A stretch of 64,000 nt of DNA from Pelobates cultripes (lineage: Eukaryota; Chordata; Amphibia; Anura; Pelobatidae), in contig OW240917.1 in the NCBI GenBank assembly GCA_933207985.1, positions 109,454,692 to 109,518,691 on the forward strand, given 5' to 3'. Of the stretch, positions 27,133 to 40,132 are shown piece by piece. The translations under genes and the position numbers were made by a program. The notes under the pieces are model-generated. The model saw only the letters and a list, made by a program, of their open reading frames with translations, was not told where the DNA came from and did not search any database. Numbering within the stretch: the stretch's first letter is position 1; each line of letters begins with the position of its first letter.

Positions 27133-27650
27133 ATCAAATGCCTTATAATTACCAACAGGAATTCAAAACCTGTGCAATCAGTAACCTTTTCCTACAGATG
27201 AATCTTACCTGTAACAGTAGAAAAGAAAGCCTTAGCACAACTTAGACACAGCGTTGAAGCTTCTGTAAAACTCTCCAGAATATCTCCAGCTACACACTTA
27301 GAAACAGCACTTAGAAGTAGCACCAAGCTATATTAGACAAGCTAATGACAACAAGCCTTATATAACTCCTAAAATCACCACCCACTAGGAATGTTTAACA
27401 CCTAGGTAGGCCTCTGCTTATTTGCAAACAATAGCTAATTAACCAGCAATCAATAGCAAGTAACTAGCTTAATCAAATCAAATGCCTTATAATTACCAAC
27501 AGGAATTAAAACCTTGTGCAATCAGTAACCTTTTCCTACAGATGAATCTTACCTGTAACAGTAGAAAAGAAAGCTCTTAGCACAACTCTTAGACAGTTGA
27601 AGCTTCTGTAAAACTCTCCAGAATATCTCCAACTACACACTTAGAAACAG
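27133..27650. repeat. Tandem duplication, period about 343, Penelope-like flank
   Basis: The block beginning ATCAAATGCCTTATAATTAC at 27133 recurs at 27476 with small differences. Part of the unit (CTCCAGAATATCTCC through AATGACAACAAGCCTTATAT) also occurs in both palindrome arms, near 22585-22680 and 25745-25855. Tandem partial copies are typical of Penelope-like elements. Confidence 0.7.
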
Positions 27651-27668
27651 TACTTAGAAGTAGTGCTT

Positions 27669-27740
27669 TGCTTAACACTTATTATTATTATTATTATTAT
27701 CATTTATATAGCGCCAACAGATTCCGTAGCGCTTTACAAT
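27669..27740 (+). repeat. Retroposon tail with ATT run
   Basis: An ATT run is followed by TTTATATAGCGCCAACAGAT and GCGCTTTACAA. It is the inverted counterpart of 7695-7757. Confidence 0.6.
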
Positions 27741-28200
27741 ATATTGGTTTTATTTTGTCTCTAACTAATTCTGTAGAGCTGCCTTATTGAATTAATTTTC
27801 TTTTCATATATGTGATTTTATGTAATATATTTTTTTTGTAGCTAGACAATTACATTTTATTAGATCAGATAAAATATCCACAGTTTTATTTTCTGCTTAT
27901 TAAAACTAGTTTCTTTAAATTGTATCAGAGGTAATGAGATTTATTATTTCTTGGTTATACTAAATTACCCTCCACGTAGTCTGAACTTCTCTCAGAAGGC
28001 CATATCATAGAATTGTTATTTCCAATATTGACTTTAACATGGAAATCAAATTTTATACTTCGAAGAAAGTTGATTGGCTGAGCACATGACCTGACAAAGT
28101 CAATGAATGCCATCCAAATCTGGATAAATGAAGTTACTAATACAAAACTGGGATTCCTCAACAATACTTTATAAATATCTTCAAAATCGCATTATTTATT

Positions 28201-28872
28201 GCATCATGCACACTTTTATATCTGGCTGCCAAGTGAACAGTCAGTTATTGAATTTCATGCGTTGGAAGGAGAAAAACTGTGCAAGCAAAAAAATTTGAGT
28301 GACTTTTACAAGGGCCAAATAGTAATGGCTAGATGACTGGGTCAGTTAATATCTACCTGCCAAAAGTGGTGCAAGGAACGACAACTGGTGAAGAGTCATG
28401 GGCGCTCAAGGCACATTGTTGCATGTGGGGAGCAAAGCCTAGCCTGTGGTCCAATCACACAGTTACTGTAGCTCAAATTGCTGAAAAACCATGAATCACA
28501 GTTTGCTGCGTATGGAGTTCGGTAGCAGCAAACAGGTCAGATTATGCATGATGACCCCTGCCCCACCACTGAAAGTGCCTTCATTGGGACATGAGATTTA
28601 GAACTGGATCACAGAGCAATTGAAGAAAGTTGCCTGGTCTGCAGGGTGCACTGGGGAAGAAGGCAGGCCAGTGGAGGCTTGTTCCTCCAAATTCCCTAGA
28701 ACGTTCGGGAACAAACCCTACCTTGCAACTTGCAGGACTTATAGGTCTGCTGCTAATGTCTTGGAGTCAGATACCACAGGGCATGTTCAGTGGTCTTCTG
28801 GAGTCCATGTCTCAACATATCAGAGCTGTTTTGGCAGCACGAGGGACATGATTTTAATGTTGTGGCTGATCA
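28201..28872 (+). mobile_element. Tc1-like element, second family, internally deleted
   Basis: The N-terminal transposase phrase FYKGQIVMA is readable near 28305, broken by a stop just after. A VAQIAEK phrase follows near 28470. The C-terminal and terminal region through TTTTAATGTTGTGGCTGAT ends near 28870. It is a decayed relative of 57835-58085. Confidence 0.8.
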
Positions 28873-28901
28873 TGGTATATTAATAATAACAAAGTATTTA
28901 A

Positions 28902-29471
28902 AGGGACACTATAGTCATCAGAACAACTACAGCTTATTGAATTTGTTCTGGTGAGTAGAATCATTACCTTCAGGCTTTTTGCTGTAAACACTGTCTTTTC
29001 AGAGAAAATGCAGTGTTTACATTACAGCCTAGTGATAACTTCACTGGTCACTCCTCAGATGGCTGTTAGAGATCCTTCCTGGGACATGGCTGCCTAAAAT
29101 GCATCCAAACATTCAGTGTCTCCACTCTTGTGCATGCAGACACTGAACTTTCCTCATAGAGATTCATTGATTCAGTTCATCTCTATGAGGAGATGCTGAT
29201 TGGCCAGGGCTGTGTTTGAATCATGCTGGCTTTGCCTCTGATCTGCCTCTTTGTCAGTGTTAACCAATCCTATGGGGAAGCATTGTGATTGGATCAGGCT
29301 ACCACTTCTGATGATGTCAGCACACTGCTTGTTTTTCTGAGTCTAACAGCATGCAGAGTTACAGCTTCTATATTTATGGAGGCATGAGGAGGCCCAGGGG
29401 GGGCTAGATGGTGGTTTTAACACTATAGGGTCAGGAATACATGTTTGTGTTCCTGATCCTATAGTGACCCT
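28902..29471 (+). mobile_element. TTAA-flanked miniature element, family A, copy 2
   Basis: TTAA lies at 28898-28901 and 29472-29475. The inner ends are AGGGACACTATAG and CTATAGTGACCCT. It is 570 bp, inverted relative to 6006-6575. Confidence 0.9.
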
Positions 29472-30225
29472 TTAACCAGTAAAGATATATTCAGATTACT
29501 CTGGTTTTCAAGTATGTCCTGGAGATGTTACCTTAGCCCAACATCCAAGGGTTGTTACAATTACCCAATATAATGGTACTCATTTTATCTACCTTACATC
29601 AGAAGTATGAAGGGCTGAGTAAACCCTGCCAAGATTTGAACCTGCGAACCAAGGGTTGAACAGATTCTACTATCTCACCGGCCTTTTACTATTAGACTAC
29701 ACTAATGTACTGAACTTAGTGTTATATTTGCTGCTTGGGTTAGTATTAGTATTGGTGCTAGTGTATTCGTTTGTATTAGGATTAGTGCTATATTTTTTCT
29801 TATTTTACTTTACATTTAACATTTGTTGTATGGATTACTGGTGTCACTAAGTAATCATATGCATACTTTCAAAAGAAAACAAATACAATCTTTTAAGATG
29901 ATGTTAAAGTGTACAATGTATATTAGGATAAATATACACATTCTCTAGGTGACAGGATAGTACAAGTGTTGAAACATTTGTGATTTATTGCTGTCAGAGA
30001 AGTCTACAGTTGCAAGAAAAAGTATGTGAACCTTTTGAAATGATATGGATTTCTGCACAAGTTGGTCATAAAATGTGATCTGATCATCATCTAAGTCACA
30101 ACAATAGACAATGACAGTCTGCTTAAACTAATAACACACAAAGAATGAAACGTTGCCATGTTTTTATTGAACACACCATGTAAATATTCACAGTGCAGGA
30201 GGAAAAAGTATGTGAACCCTTGGAT

Positions 30226-31243
30226 TTAATAACTGGTTGAACCTCCTTTGGCAGCAATAACTTCAACCAAATGTTTAATGTAGTTGCAGATCAGACGTGC
30301 ACAACGGTCAGGAGTAATTCTTGACCATTCCTCTTTACAGAACTGTTTCAATTAAGCAATATTCTTGGGTGTTTGGTGTGAAATTCTTTCTTGAGGTCAT
30401 GCCACAGCATCTCAGTTGGGTTGAGGTCAGGACTGGGCCACTTCAGAAGGCGTATTTTCTTCTGTTTAAGCCATTCTGTTGTTGATTTACTTCTATGCTT
30501 TGGGTCATTGTCCTGTTGCAACACCTATCTTCTGTTGAGCTTCAGCTGGTAGACAGATGGCCTTAAGTTCTCCTGCAAAATGTCTTGATAAACTTGGGAA
30601 TTCATTTTTCCTTCGATGATAGCAATCTGTCCAGGCCCTGATGCAGCAAAGCAGCCCCAAACCATGATGCCCCCACCACCATACTTCACAGTTGGGATGA
30701 GGTTTTGATGCTGGTGTGCTGTGCCTTTTTTTCGCCACACATAGTGTTGTGTGTTTCTTCCAAACAGCTCAACTTTGGTTTCATCTGTCCACAGAATATT
30801 TTGCCAGTACTGCTGTGGAACATCCAGGTGCTCTTGTGCAAACTGTAAATGTGCAGCAATGTTTTGTTTGGACAGCAGTGGCTTTCTCTGTGGTATCCTC
30901 CCATGAAATCCATTCTTGTTTAGTGTTTTACGTATTGTAGATTCGCTAACAGGGATGTTAGCATTTGCCAGTGACTTTTCTAAGTCTTTAGCTGACACTC
31001 TAGGATTCTTCTTCACCTCATTGAGCAGTCTGCGCTGTGCTCTTGCAGCCATCTTTACAGGACGGCCACTCCTAGGGAGAGTAGCAGCAGTGCTGAACTT
31101 TCTCCATTTATAGACAATTTGTCTTACCGTGGACTGATGAACAGCAAGGCTTTTGGAGATACTTTATAACCCTTTCCAGCTTTATGCAAGTCAACAATTC
31201 TTAATCGTAGGTCTTCTGAGAGCTCTTTTGTGTGAGGCATCAT
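30226..31243 (-). pseudogene. Tc1 transposase pseudogene, copy 2
   Basis: It starts [11 protein letters not shown] on the minus strand at 31243. A one-base deletion near 31165 shifts the frame. The longest intact part is 30525-31052, with WTDETKVELFGRNTQHYVW and a [18 protein letters not shown] block, ending in a stop at NRR. The downstream catalytic PDLNP region is present but beyond stops. It is better preserved than copy 1 but cannot encode active enzyme. Confidence 0.93.
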
Positions 31244-32699
31244 TCACATCAGGCAATGCTTCTTGTGAAAAGCAAACCCAGAACTGGTGTGTGTTTTTTA
31301 TAGGGCAGGGCAGCTGTAACCAACACCTCCAATCTCATCTCATTGATTGGACTCAGTTGGCTGACATCTCACTCCAATTAGCTCTTGGAGATGTCATGAC
31401 GTCCGTCCCCCAACCCTGTGTTTGCACCCCCACCTCACCCTAAAAAACCTGTAAAAATTTTTAAAGGTTCTCTTTTTTTTTTTTTTAATTTGTAAACTTT
31501 GCAAAACCGCTGTCAGCCCCTCCTACAAAACCCTTGTCCTGTCCTGCCCCCTCCTACAAAACCTCTGTCCTGTCCTTTCTACAAATCCTGTACTGCCTCG
31601 TCTACAAAACCCCCGCAACCCCCTTCCACAAATCCCCTGCTTATCCCCCCTTATAAAGACTCCTGTCCCAATACAAAACCCCGCCCCCTTCTACAAAATC
31701 CCTGCAGCCCCACACACACATTTACAGGTAGACAGTCACACACTCAGTTACAGACAGACAGTCACATACAGTCATGGTGACAGCGTCACATACATATTAT
31801 TTCTCTCTCCTGCGGCGTGCTGTTTATCAGCTGTTTGCTTGAGTGAGTTGTACTGGCCGCACGGCACCCTAACTACCATGGGACACTGTGCGGCCACAGC
31901 TCACACAGCTCCCTCCAGCCAGGGCCGGTACAAGGATTTTTGCCGCCCAAGGCAAAAGTAAAGTTTGCCGCCCCCCATGTGACATCACAATGCCCCAGCC
32001 ATATGATTTGCCATGTTAACCAACGCCAGTGCTGCAGTGCAGCCGTGTTTACATTAAAAGGCCTGCAGGGACAGGCTATAGACACCAGAACCACTACATT
32101 AAGCTGAAGTGGTTCTGGGGACTACAGTGTTTCTTTAATGTGAGGTAAATTAGAGCTTAGTGCCACGAATAATATACTAGATTGCCTACTTACAACCAGA
32201 TGAGGATGATGATGGGCTCTAGCTGCAGTCTGCCTCCACTGGTCTGGTGCAGAACAGGCTCTCTGGAGGCGGTTTGTAACTGTGGTCACAAAAATCAATG
32301 TTCTGGGAGAACGGGAAGCAGCTCCATTTTTTTGGGGTCCTTTACACAGCTCAAGGTCTGGGTCCCAGGGTCCACCTTCATGTTCCAACAATGAGTTTGT
32401 TCACAGGGGGTGGAGTGTGTAAAGGATGTCCTGATATGTGTGTAAGGAATGCATTGTGTGAAATTGTGTTTGTATGTGTAAGGGCTGCAAGGTGTGTTTC
32501 TGTGTATGTATGGGATGCATTAAATGTGTGTAAGGGGTGCATTGAGTGTGTGTAATGAATGCATTGTGTGTTTCTGTGTGTGTAAGGGATGCATTGTGTG
32601 TAACGGTTGCATTGTTTGTGTATGTGTGTCTGTGTGTGTAATGCATTGTGTGTTTTTCTGTGTGCAAGGGGTGCATTGTGTGTATGTGATGAATGTCAA

Positions 32700-33303
32700 T
32701 CTCTCCTCCCGCTCCAATTTCTTTCTCCTCCTCCCAATTTCTCTTTCTCACCCCCCTCCAAATTTCTCTCCCCCCCTAATTTCTCTTTCCCCCTAATTTC
32801 AATTTATCCCCCTTCTAATTCCTTAACTTTCTCCCTAATTTCTCTTTTCCCCTCCCACTTTCTCACCCCTCTCCTTTCTCTCCCCTCTCTCTTTCTTTCT
32901 CCCCTCCTTTTCTCTCCCCCTCCTCTTTTCTCACTTCCTTTTTTCACCCTCCCTCCTTTTCTCACCCCCCTTTCTCCTCTTTTCTCACCCTCTCTCACCC
33001 CTCTTTCTCCTCTCTTTTTTTCTTACCCCTCTCTCCTTCTTTTTTCACTCTTTCTCCTCTTTTCACCCTCTCCTCTTTTTTTCACCCCTTTCTCCTCCTC
33101 TTTTCACTCCCCCTCTCACTCCTCTTCTCCTCTTTTTTCACCTCTCCTTCTTTTTTCACCCTCCTTTTTTCACTTCTTTCTCCTCTTTCACTTCTGTCAC
33201 TCCCTCTCCCTTTTTTCACCCTCCTTTTCACCCCTTTCTCCTTCTTCACCCCCGTCACTCCCCACTCTCCTCTTTTCACCCTCCTTCTCTTTCCCCCCTC
33301 CCC
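32700..33303. repeat. Pyrimidine-rich degenerate array
   Basis: About 600 bases of variants of TTTCTCCTCTTTTCACCCCT on the + strand. It yields a 235-residue Ser/Pro/Phe-rich frame that is not a gene. Confidence 0.9.
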
Positions 33304-33313
33304 TACCTGTGTA

Positions 33314-33484
33314 GTAGCGTGGCCGAGCCCAGTATAGTCGGCGGGTACAGAGAGCAGCTGTCGCCTGTATCCGGCCGGACTAACAGGAAGTGCACACAGT
33401 GTGTGCACTTCCTGTTAGTCCGGCCGGGTACAGGAGACAGCTGCTCCCTGTACCCGCCGACTATACAGGGCTCGGCCACGCTAC
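33314..33484. repeat. GC-rich palindrome in the Tc1-nested insert
   Basis: A near-perfect inverted repeat begins GTAGCGTGGCCGAGCCC and ends with its complement, centred near 33399 on AGTGCACACAGTGTGTGCAC. Related to the palindromes in the 5.7 kb inverted repeat. Confidence 0.95.
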
Positions 33485-36400
33485 AGTGAGGGAGCTGACA
33501 GGAGGAGCGCTCCCTCCTGTCAGCCCCTCTCCTCAGGCTGCGCCCGGGCGGTGCGGTCCGCCCTCATGGATGCACCGCCCGGGCAAAGCTGCAGCCGCCT
33601 GAGGCTCACTACAGAGCGCTCGGGCGGCTGCAGCATGGGGGGGGGGCGGGGGCTGGCCATGGCACCCCCCACCCGGCTGGTACCCGGGGCGGACCGCCCC
33701 CCCCACCCCCCCCTTAGTACGCCACTGCATCTGCACTGTGAATGTTTACATGGTGTGTTCAATAAAAAGATGGCAACATTTCATTCTTTGTGTGTTATTA
33801 GTTTAAGCAGACTGTCATTGTCTATTGTTGTGACTTAGATGATGATCAGATCACATTTTATGACCAATTTGTGCAGAAATCCATATCATTCCAAAGGGTT
33901 CACATACTTTTTCTTGCAACTGTATAGAGAGGTGATTAACTGCTTTTAGAAAGAAAGAAAGAAAGAAAGAATTTTAATTATTTAAAGAGACAATCCAGTC
34001 ACTGTAAAATTTAGACATGTGCATGACCCAAAATTTGTTTAAGCCAAACCGATTCATTCGGACAGGGAAAGAAAAAAATCAGGAGGGCAAAATTAGTCCA
34101 TGGCATGGTAACGCTCATCAGAATTTCGTTAATGAAACAAATTTTGCCGCGTAGTAAAAAAAAAAGCAAAAAAGCACCTATTTAGAGTGCTGAAAAAAAT
34201 CCTTACAATTTTGCATAAATGCCTAGCTAATGTTTGATTCTAAACAATATCAGGCATTTTTGCAATGCCAATAAAGAGTTGGCAAAATTAGATCATTGCA
34301 TATCTGGATAAAGAAAAAATAGGAAGTGAATGTACTTAAGCTTTATGGTTGATTGCAATATTCTTTTTCCTATTCGTATCTTGTATTATTGAAACATGGG
34401 AAGTAAGAGTAATTTAAGTAAAAAAAAAAAAAAAAGAAATTTATCAAAAAAATTTAAGGAAAAGATCAGTGTGAAATTGAGTACCCACTGTGGCATGATT
34501 AACTGTACCTGTGGTCATAGGACATATAGTCACATCTCAAGACTCAACCAGGCAGTGTGAAACAACTACAATGAAAATTATGATTTCATTATTAAACATT
34601 TTACTAACAGCATTACACATTTTTTGACCACAGTACGGCTTAGCAACTTAACACTCACAACTCATAATTTATTGCTTTAGAAATCCTGTTTTTAACCAAT
34701 CAGACAGGCCCAGATGTCATACTTGGGGGTGCCGCACGCAGCCACGAACATACCTCCAGCTGCAGTTCTCTCCACAGAACTGCAAACAGCACTGCATTAT
34801 CTGCAAGATTGCCAGATTTTCATTGCAACCTCATGCCACCTACAGGCATCCTTTGAAATTACAGGATCCTATGGGTGTTAAACTTTATACTCCTCTTTTA
34901 GCGATGTCATATTTGTTGGACGTCTAGGCACACGTTACACCCCTTTGTGTGTCCTGGTGCAGGGTGATGATGTTGTTCAATAGTATTATTTCTAGACCTA
35001 TATAGGTTCCCCCATTTCTGGGAATCATTGCCCTGTCGTGGTTCTTGTTAGCCTGAGAGTGCGTTTATTATTCTGTTTTTCCTGTTGACCTGGTGACCTG
35101 GTTTTGTATTTTGACTATTCTGACTCTCTGTATTCCTTGACCTTGGCACTATAACACTATAGGACCATTCATCGGACGATAAAAATATAATAAATACTAT
35201 ATATACGCACATATATATGTATGTGTGTATGGGCTGACATCATTTTTTTTTCCCTGGGCTGCTTTGTATCTCCAGTCCAGCCCTGTGAGAAGTCCAACTG
35301 TCCCTGCCCAACCTGCCCTAACATACCCCTTTCTCTGCTTAAGCAGGTTCTTCTGCTCTTGCTCCTCCTTTATAAAATGCCTGTCGCTCATCCCACTTTG
35401 TTTGTGTTGAAAAATGGGTTGTGCCTTCGTGGAGTTACTACGTAATTGACTAGGCTACACACAGCACACAATGCACTGCACAATTACTTTTATAGCACAC
35501 AGTTAAAGAAAAACGATTTTGCAAACTTGATTCTTCATCTTCAATGATGCTGTACCCTGTATACAACACTGCTACTGCTCCACTCAGTGCACATATGGTT
35601 CACTTGTGCAGTAAACCGCAGTCATAGACTGTATTGCAATTTGCAAAGCAGTGTCACTAAAACACACTGCATATCAATCTGTCTCTGACAAGAATTAGAA
35701 GAAAAATCACAGTTTGGGAAGACAACAATGCCTTATCGGAGGTAGCTAGAAGAGCCACACGACAAGACTCAGCCAGGTGGTGTTAAATCATTACAATGTA
35801 CAAAGGTATTTGAAAACATTACTACCCTCACCAGCAGCACTTCAACATTTAGAATAATTAAATTTTTATCTACAAAGAGTTAAAAAAAAGACCTGCCACG
35901 CATTGTGCAATTTTCAAAAGCATAAACAGTAGCACAGAAGCACATTACAAATCAAATAATCCTTCTGTTACTAGAAATAAAATAGAAAATAAATCACCAA
36001 TCAGTAAAACTATTCTAAATTAGTGAATCAAAGTTGGTGCAAGTAGCACTGGCAGTAGCAGCTAGGCAAGATTAACATTTTTTTTTCCTCTGATTTTATT
36101 GGGTGATGAGGGGTCTGACTGTTCCTGTACCTACCTGCCTCTGTTGACTGATTGCACTAATAATGGTTGTAGTAGTTGTAGAGGAGATAGCACTAGTGGT
36201 AGGTTGTGACAACTGTACAGAGTCAGATACATTGCAAGTGGGCAATAATAATGATGATAACTGGGTCATTTAGATTACGGTCGTGTACTGAAGTGTTTGA
36301 TCCAATGCACTTGATTTTTATACCCAGGTTCTGGCTGCAGATACAGCAGAGTTTTCTGTAAATGTATTACGTCACACAGACCCAGTAATGCTATTTTAAG

Positions 36401-37901
36401 TTGGTATTGAGTGGTAGTAGCTAATAGTACACACAGCACTAACCATGACCTCTAGTTTCACACTAGTATGAATGAAGTAGGCTATCTGCAAAGCTTGTGT
36501 GAAAGCCACTGTAGCAGTAGCTAGGCAGGAGAGACGTTTTTTACTTTTTACTGAACAACACCCTCAAAAAAGGATTTTCTTTGTACAAACACTTAAACTG
36601 GTAACCTAGTCTCACACTCAGATCAACGACACAGACATTCACCTATTTCGATTGCCACTAACAGACAGTAGCTATACTAATAGCCAGGTTGATACAGCAG
36701 TACATTAAACATAATCTAACACAATAGTTATTGGCATTGCAATCTCATATCTCCCATTCAAAGTTGTTTGATGTGCCACTAGCAGTAGCTAGCTCACTAA
36801 ATACAGCAGTAATTAAACTGTCTCACATTAGGATAAGTGGGCCAGGCTATCTCCCACACAGGCACAACAAGGGGAGAACAGTATCATAGTAGGTTAGTCT
36901 GTAGTCAAAGTGCATTGAAGAATCCTGCTTGGAAGTACCAATTGTTTTACTGCATCTCCTTTTTTCCCTTCAAGTTATCACTTTGACCTGTGAATAAAAC
37001 AAACATTTACTAAGGTGCTTATTTTGACCCCACCAAAAAAAGAAAACAGCCTTTTCTCCATTCCACCCATCTTTTTAAAAAACAAACATTGTACATGTAT
37101 TGTGCGCTGAGTAATTTGCTCCACGATTCTGGTATGTGGTGGTTTTGAAAACTGAAATTTTGACAGATCACCCAATTCTTCTGACTTCAGACTAATTGCA
37201 GTTCAGAAAGAAATGAATCTCAAATTTTCGTAAATGCCATTGCCACTTGCATAGTTAGATATGTAAAAGAGCTATATACCTGTATTGTTTAAATTTTGTT
37301 AATTATAGACACTGGTAAATGCAGAGAGAGAGGGAAAGAGCATATACAACAGCAAATCATGTACATTGGGAAAACAATGCTATAGAAAGGTTCTGGAGAC
37401 CTCATTAGACATAATCATTTTTCTTGGAGTAGGGACATAGATAGCCAGCTTAGCTGTTGTCGATACACAGTACGATACTACAAAGCATTGGCTTTGCTAC
37501 TCTGCCTGTAGGAGGAGCTAGGATATAACATGTGACAAGCTGGGGGTGGGATAAATGGAAAGGTTTGATGAGAATGTGATATACATGTCATCGCTGCATA
37601 AAGATGAGAACCACACTTCTATATAAAGCACAGTTTAGTTAAGGCAGCATGAGAAATGTATGTCCTAGTGCTTTACTGAAATTTAGCTTCAGTATACTAA
37701 GCGAGCCTGACAATGTGAAATGACCATATGTGTCTGTATTGTTGTTATTGTTATTATTATTACTGTTAATTTAATTATCGACAAAATACAGAGTGGACCA
37801 GAGTTCAGAGAAGAATTTGACTGGTAAATAAATAACTTGTATGTTTGTAGTTCAATGTTTTTGTTGCCGGTAAATTTTATAACTGAGTTTTGGGAGATTC
37901 A

Positions 37902-38145
37902 TCATGGATAATTACACGAAGGAACAACGAGTAAAAATTGTGGAATTTTATTTTCAAAACTGAGTTGAGCGAGTGGATAATTTAAAGAAATTTCCAGAAT
38001 AATTGGCCCCACATCCGCCTGACCTTTCCATTCCTGATTCCTTCCTGTGGGCATATCTGAATCATATTTGTTACGTGAACAAACCATGTACACTTGAGCA
38101 GCTCAAGTAGACTATCCATACAGAAATTTGATCACTAAAGCCTCA
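37902..38145 (+). pseudogene. Mariner-like transposase, internal-deletion relic
   Basis: The frame reads MDNYTKEQRVKIVEFYFQN, an N-terminal mariner-type transposase start. After about 70 bases it reads PDLSIPDSFLWAYLNHICYV then NKPCTLEQLK, the C-terminal region around the last catalytic motif. Some 250 codons between are missing. Stops and frameshifts break both ends. Confidence 0.75.
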
Positions 38146-39200
38146 AACATTAACTGTTATAAAAAAAGAATTCTAAAATATTAGGGAAAAAAAGTGAAGA
38201 AGGTTCTTTGAATTTTGCTTGTCTATAGCAAATTCCCAGGATCTGCTACTTCTATCGTAATGCAGATCGCTTACTTGTTAACTCTCTGATTCCCAATTTT
38301 TACCTTTGCAGGTTTCAGCTATTGATTCTGTTGATTCTGTTGAAAGGCTGTCTGTGCAAACACATCAATAATATAGTGGGAAAGAAGTTGATTTTGACAA
38401 ATAAAAATCTGTATTTTCACACAACATAATTCATTATGAAATTTTAGGTGCATGTCCTTTTTAAGATGTCAACTCTCAGTTTAATCTCATGCTCCTTAAG
38501 TACTACAGTGTGCAGTAGTGATTATGTTGCCAGGAGGAAATGGTTAAACTTTTTAGGTATAGTTTGACGTTAACCTTTGGTCTGCAGGTGCTCCTTGCCT
38601 TCTTTCATCCGGGAACACTTGGCTCTGAGCTAACTCCTTACAATGGTGATGTGAGGGTGGGGGCACAGGGGCACTCTCAACATCATAACTATTGTAGTGC
38701 ACTGTACTGATTATGGTACTTAGAGTTTTTCTTTAAAGGAATCCTATCATGTAGAATTTAATCTCTTAATGATGTTATCTCTATATATTTCATAGGCCAA
38801 TGGTTAGCGATAATGCATACGTGAAGATATTTTAAAGAAAAAAAAAATGACCTTGACCCCACATTTAATTTCTTTGGTGCTCTCCTTGTGTTCTAATGTT
38901 CCATTCTCTGTAGTGAGATGGGTCTATATCAGGATAAACATTAAACAAAAGAATTTCAACATATAAATTCTAAATTTAAACTTTACAACACAACACTTTT
39001 GATATTGTATTGCTCTTTCAATAAGTTATTTATACTATTACAATCTGGCAACATATGTGAAATATAATATGAAAAATATATATGATTTAATATTGTTAAA
39101 TCAGCTTTCCAAATTATTTAATATTTTTTCATATTTAATTTTTGTTTTAATATGCTAAAATATCAACAAATATATAATTAATAAATAATAATAATAATAA

Positions 39201-39203
<3 letters not shown>

Positions 39204-39250
<47 letters not shown>
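39204..39250. repeat. (TA)n microsatellite
   Basis: About 47 bases of alternating TA. Confidence 0.97.
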
Positions 39251-39251
<1 letters not shown>

Positions 39252-40132
39252 TAAAATTACAATATTTTTCCTAATATTTAATCATTTTAACTGTTTATCT
39301 AAAAACATTTGGAAAGCCTATGCAACAATATTGAATCTAGGTCTAGGTTTGTGACTTTTTGATCTGCTTTAATCAGTTAAACTTTTTATGACTGACATTA
39401 GATATAAGAAGTAAGACATATTTGGGTTCAAAAAGAAAAAATATGACTGTCCGAATAACCAGTTAGAGATGTTCCTGGCTGGATATGATCCAATATTTAA
39501 TTCATTACAATGTGCATTAGTAAAATCAATCTTTACTTATGTTGCCAATCATTAACAACAGCAACAATTACTGAGAATTAATGTTTTCTCACTCAATTCT
39601 GGTCCGCCCATTGTTCTCACAGGACAAACAATGCTTATTCTGTAAACGTTTGATAATTAGGAGTTTGTGTGATATAAAGTTCAGGAGGCCAAACTAGCTT
39701 CATTCATGGGAAAAAAACACATTAATGTATTGACTTGTATTAACTTGTTGACTATCTTCATACGTGTTTGTTTTTCATTTATAAAACTATAAAACTATTT
39801 GTGGTTATGATTGTGTATGTGCCTCTGTGGTATAGGCTCACTGACCATGCAGAGCATAAACTAGTCATCCAGTTCTTGTAGAGCAAGCATGTCAAACTCA
39901 AAGGCTACCATGGGCCAAACAAACAAGGTTTAAGTTCATGTGGACCACAAAAAAACAATAACTTTAGTGTTCGTAGAAACATAGGTATATTTAGAAAAGA
40001 AAAGTTGCCTAACCGACACTGGACATCCTCACGTTTGTAGGGCTTCAAAGTAAACAAAAGAGCGAATTTATTTTAAGTAAACGTGCATTTTCATATAATC
40101 AATGTTTCAGTCCAACTATCTTGACATATTAA

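Larger units (their letters stand above)
31398..33727. mobile_element. Insert within Tc1 copy 2: array-bearing element(s)
   Basis: The right end is CCCTTAGTACGCCACTG, whose complement CAGTGGCGTACTAAGG looks like a hAT terminus. The matching left terminus was not found. Inside are a CTACAAAACCCC-type array (31500-31700), the start of another TIR-like end (CAGGGCCGGTACAAGG at 31919), a GTGTAAGGGATGCATTGTGT-like array (32405-32690), a pyrimidine array (32700-33300), a GC palindrome (33314-33484) and a GC-rich end. Probably composite, with one element inside another. Confidence 0.7.
30007..33922 (-). mobile_element. Tc1-type transposon, copy 2, split by a 2.3 kb insert
   Basis: The left end CAGTTGCAAGAAAAAGTATG follows TA at 30005-30006. 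The right end CTTTTTCTTGCAACTG precedes TA at 33923-33924, the expected TA target duplication. The right inverted repeat is interrupted at 31397/33728, where compared with copy 1 about 27 bases are missing and 2330 bases have been gained. The transposase relic is on the minus strand. Confidence 0.95.

Noticed and set aside
31919..32000. Left end of a further hAT-like element (CAGGGCCGGTACAAGG)
   Set aside because: No matching right end or target duplication found, so it is mentioned only within the composite insert.
32607..33314. 235-residue Ser/Pro/Phe-rich frame
   Set aside because: Translation of a pyrimidine-rich array, low complexity throughout.
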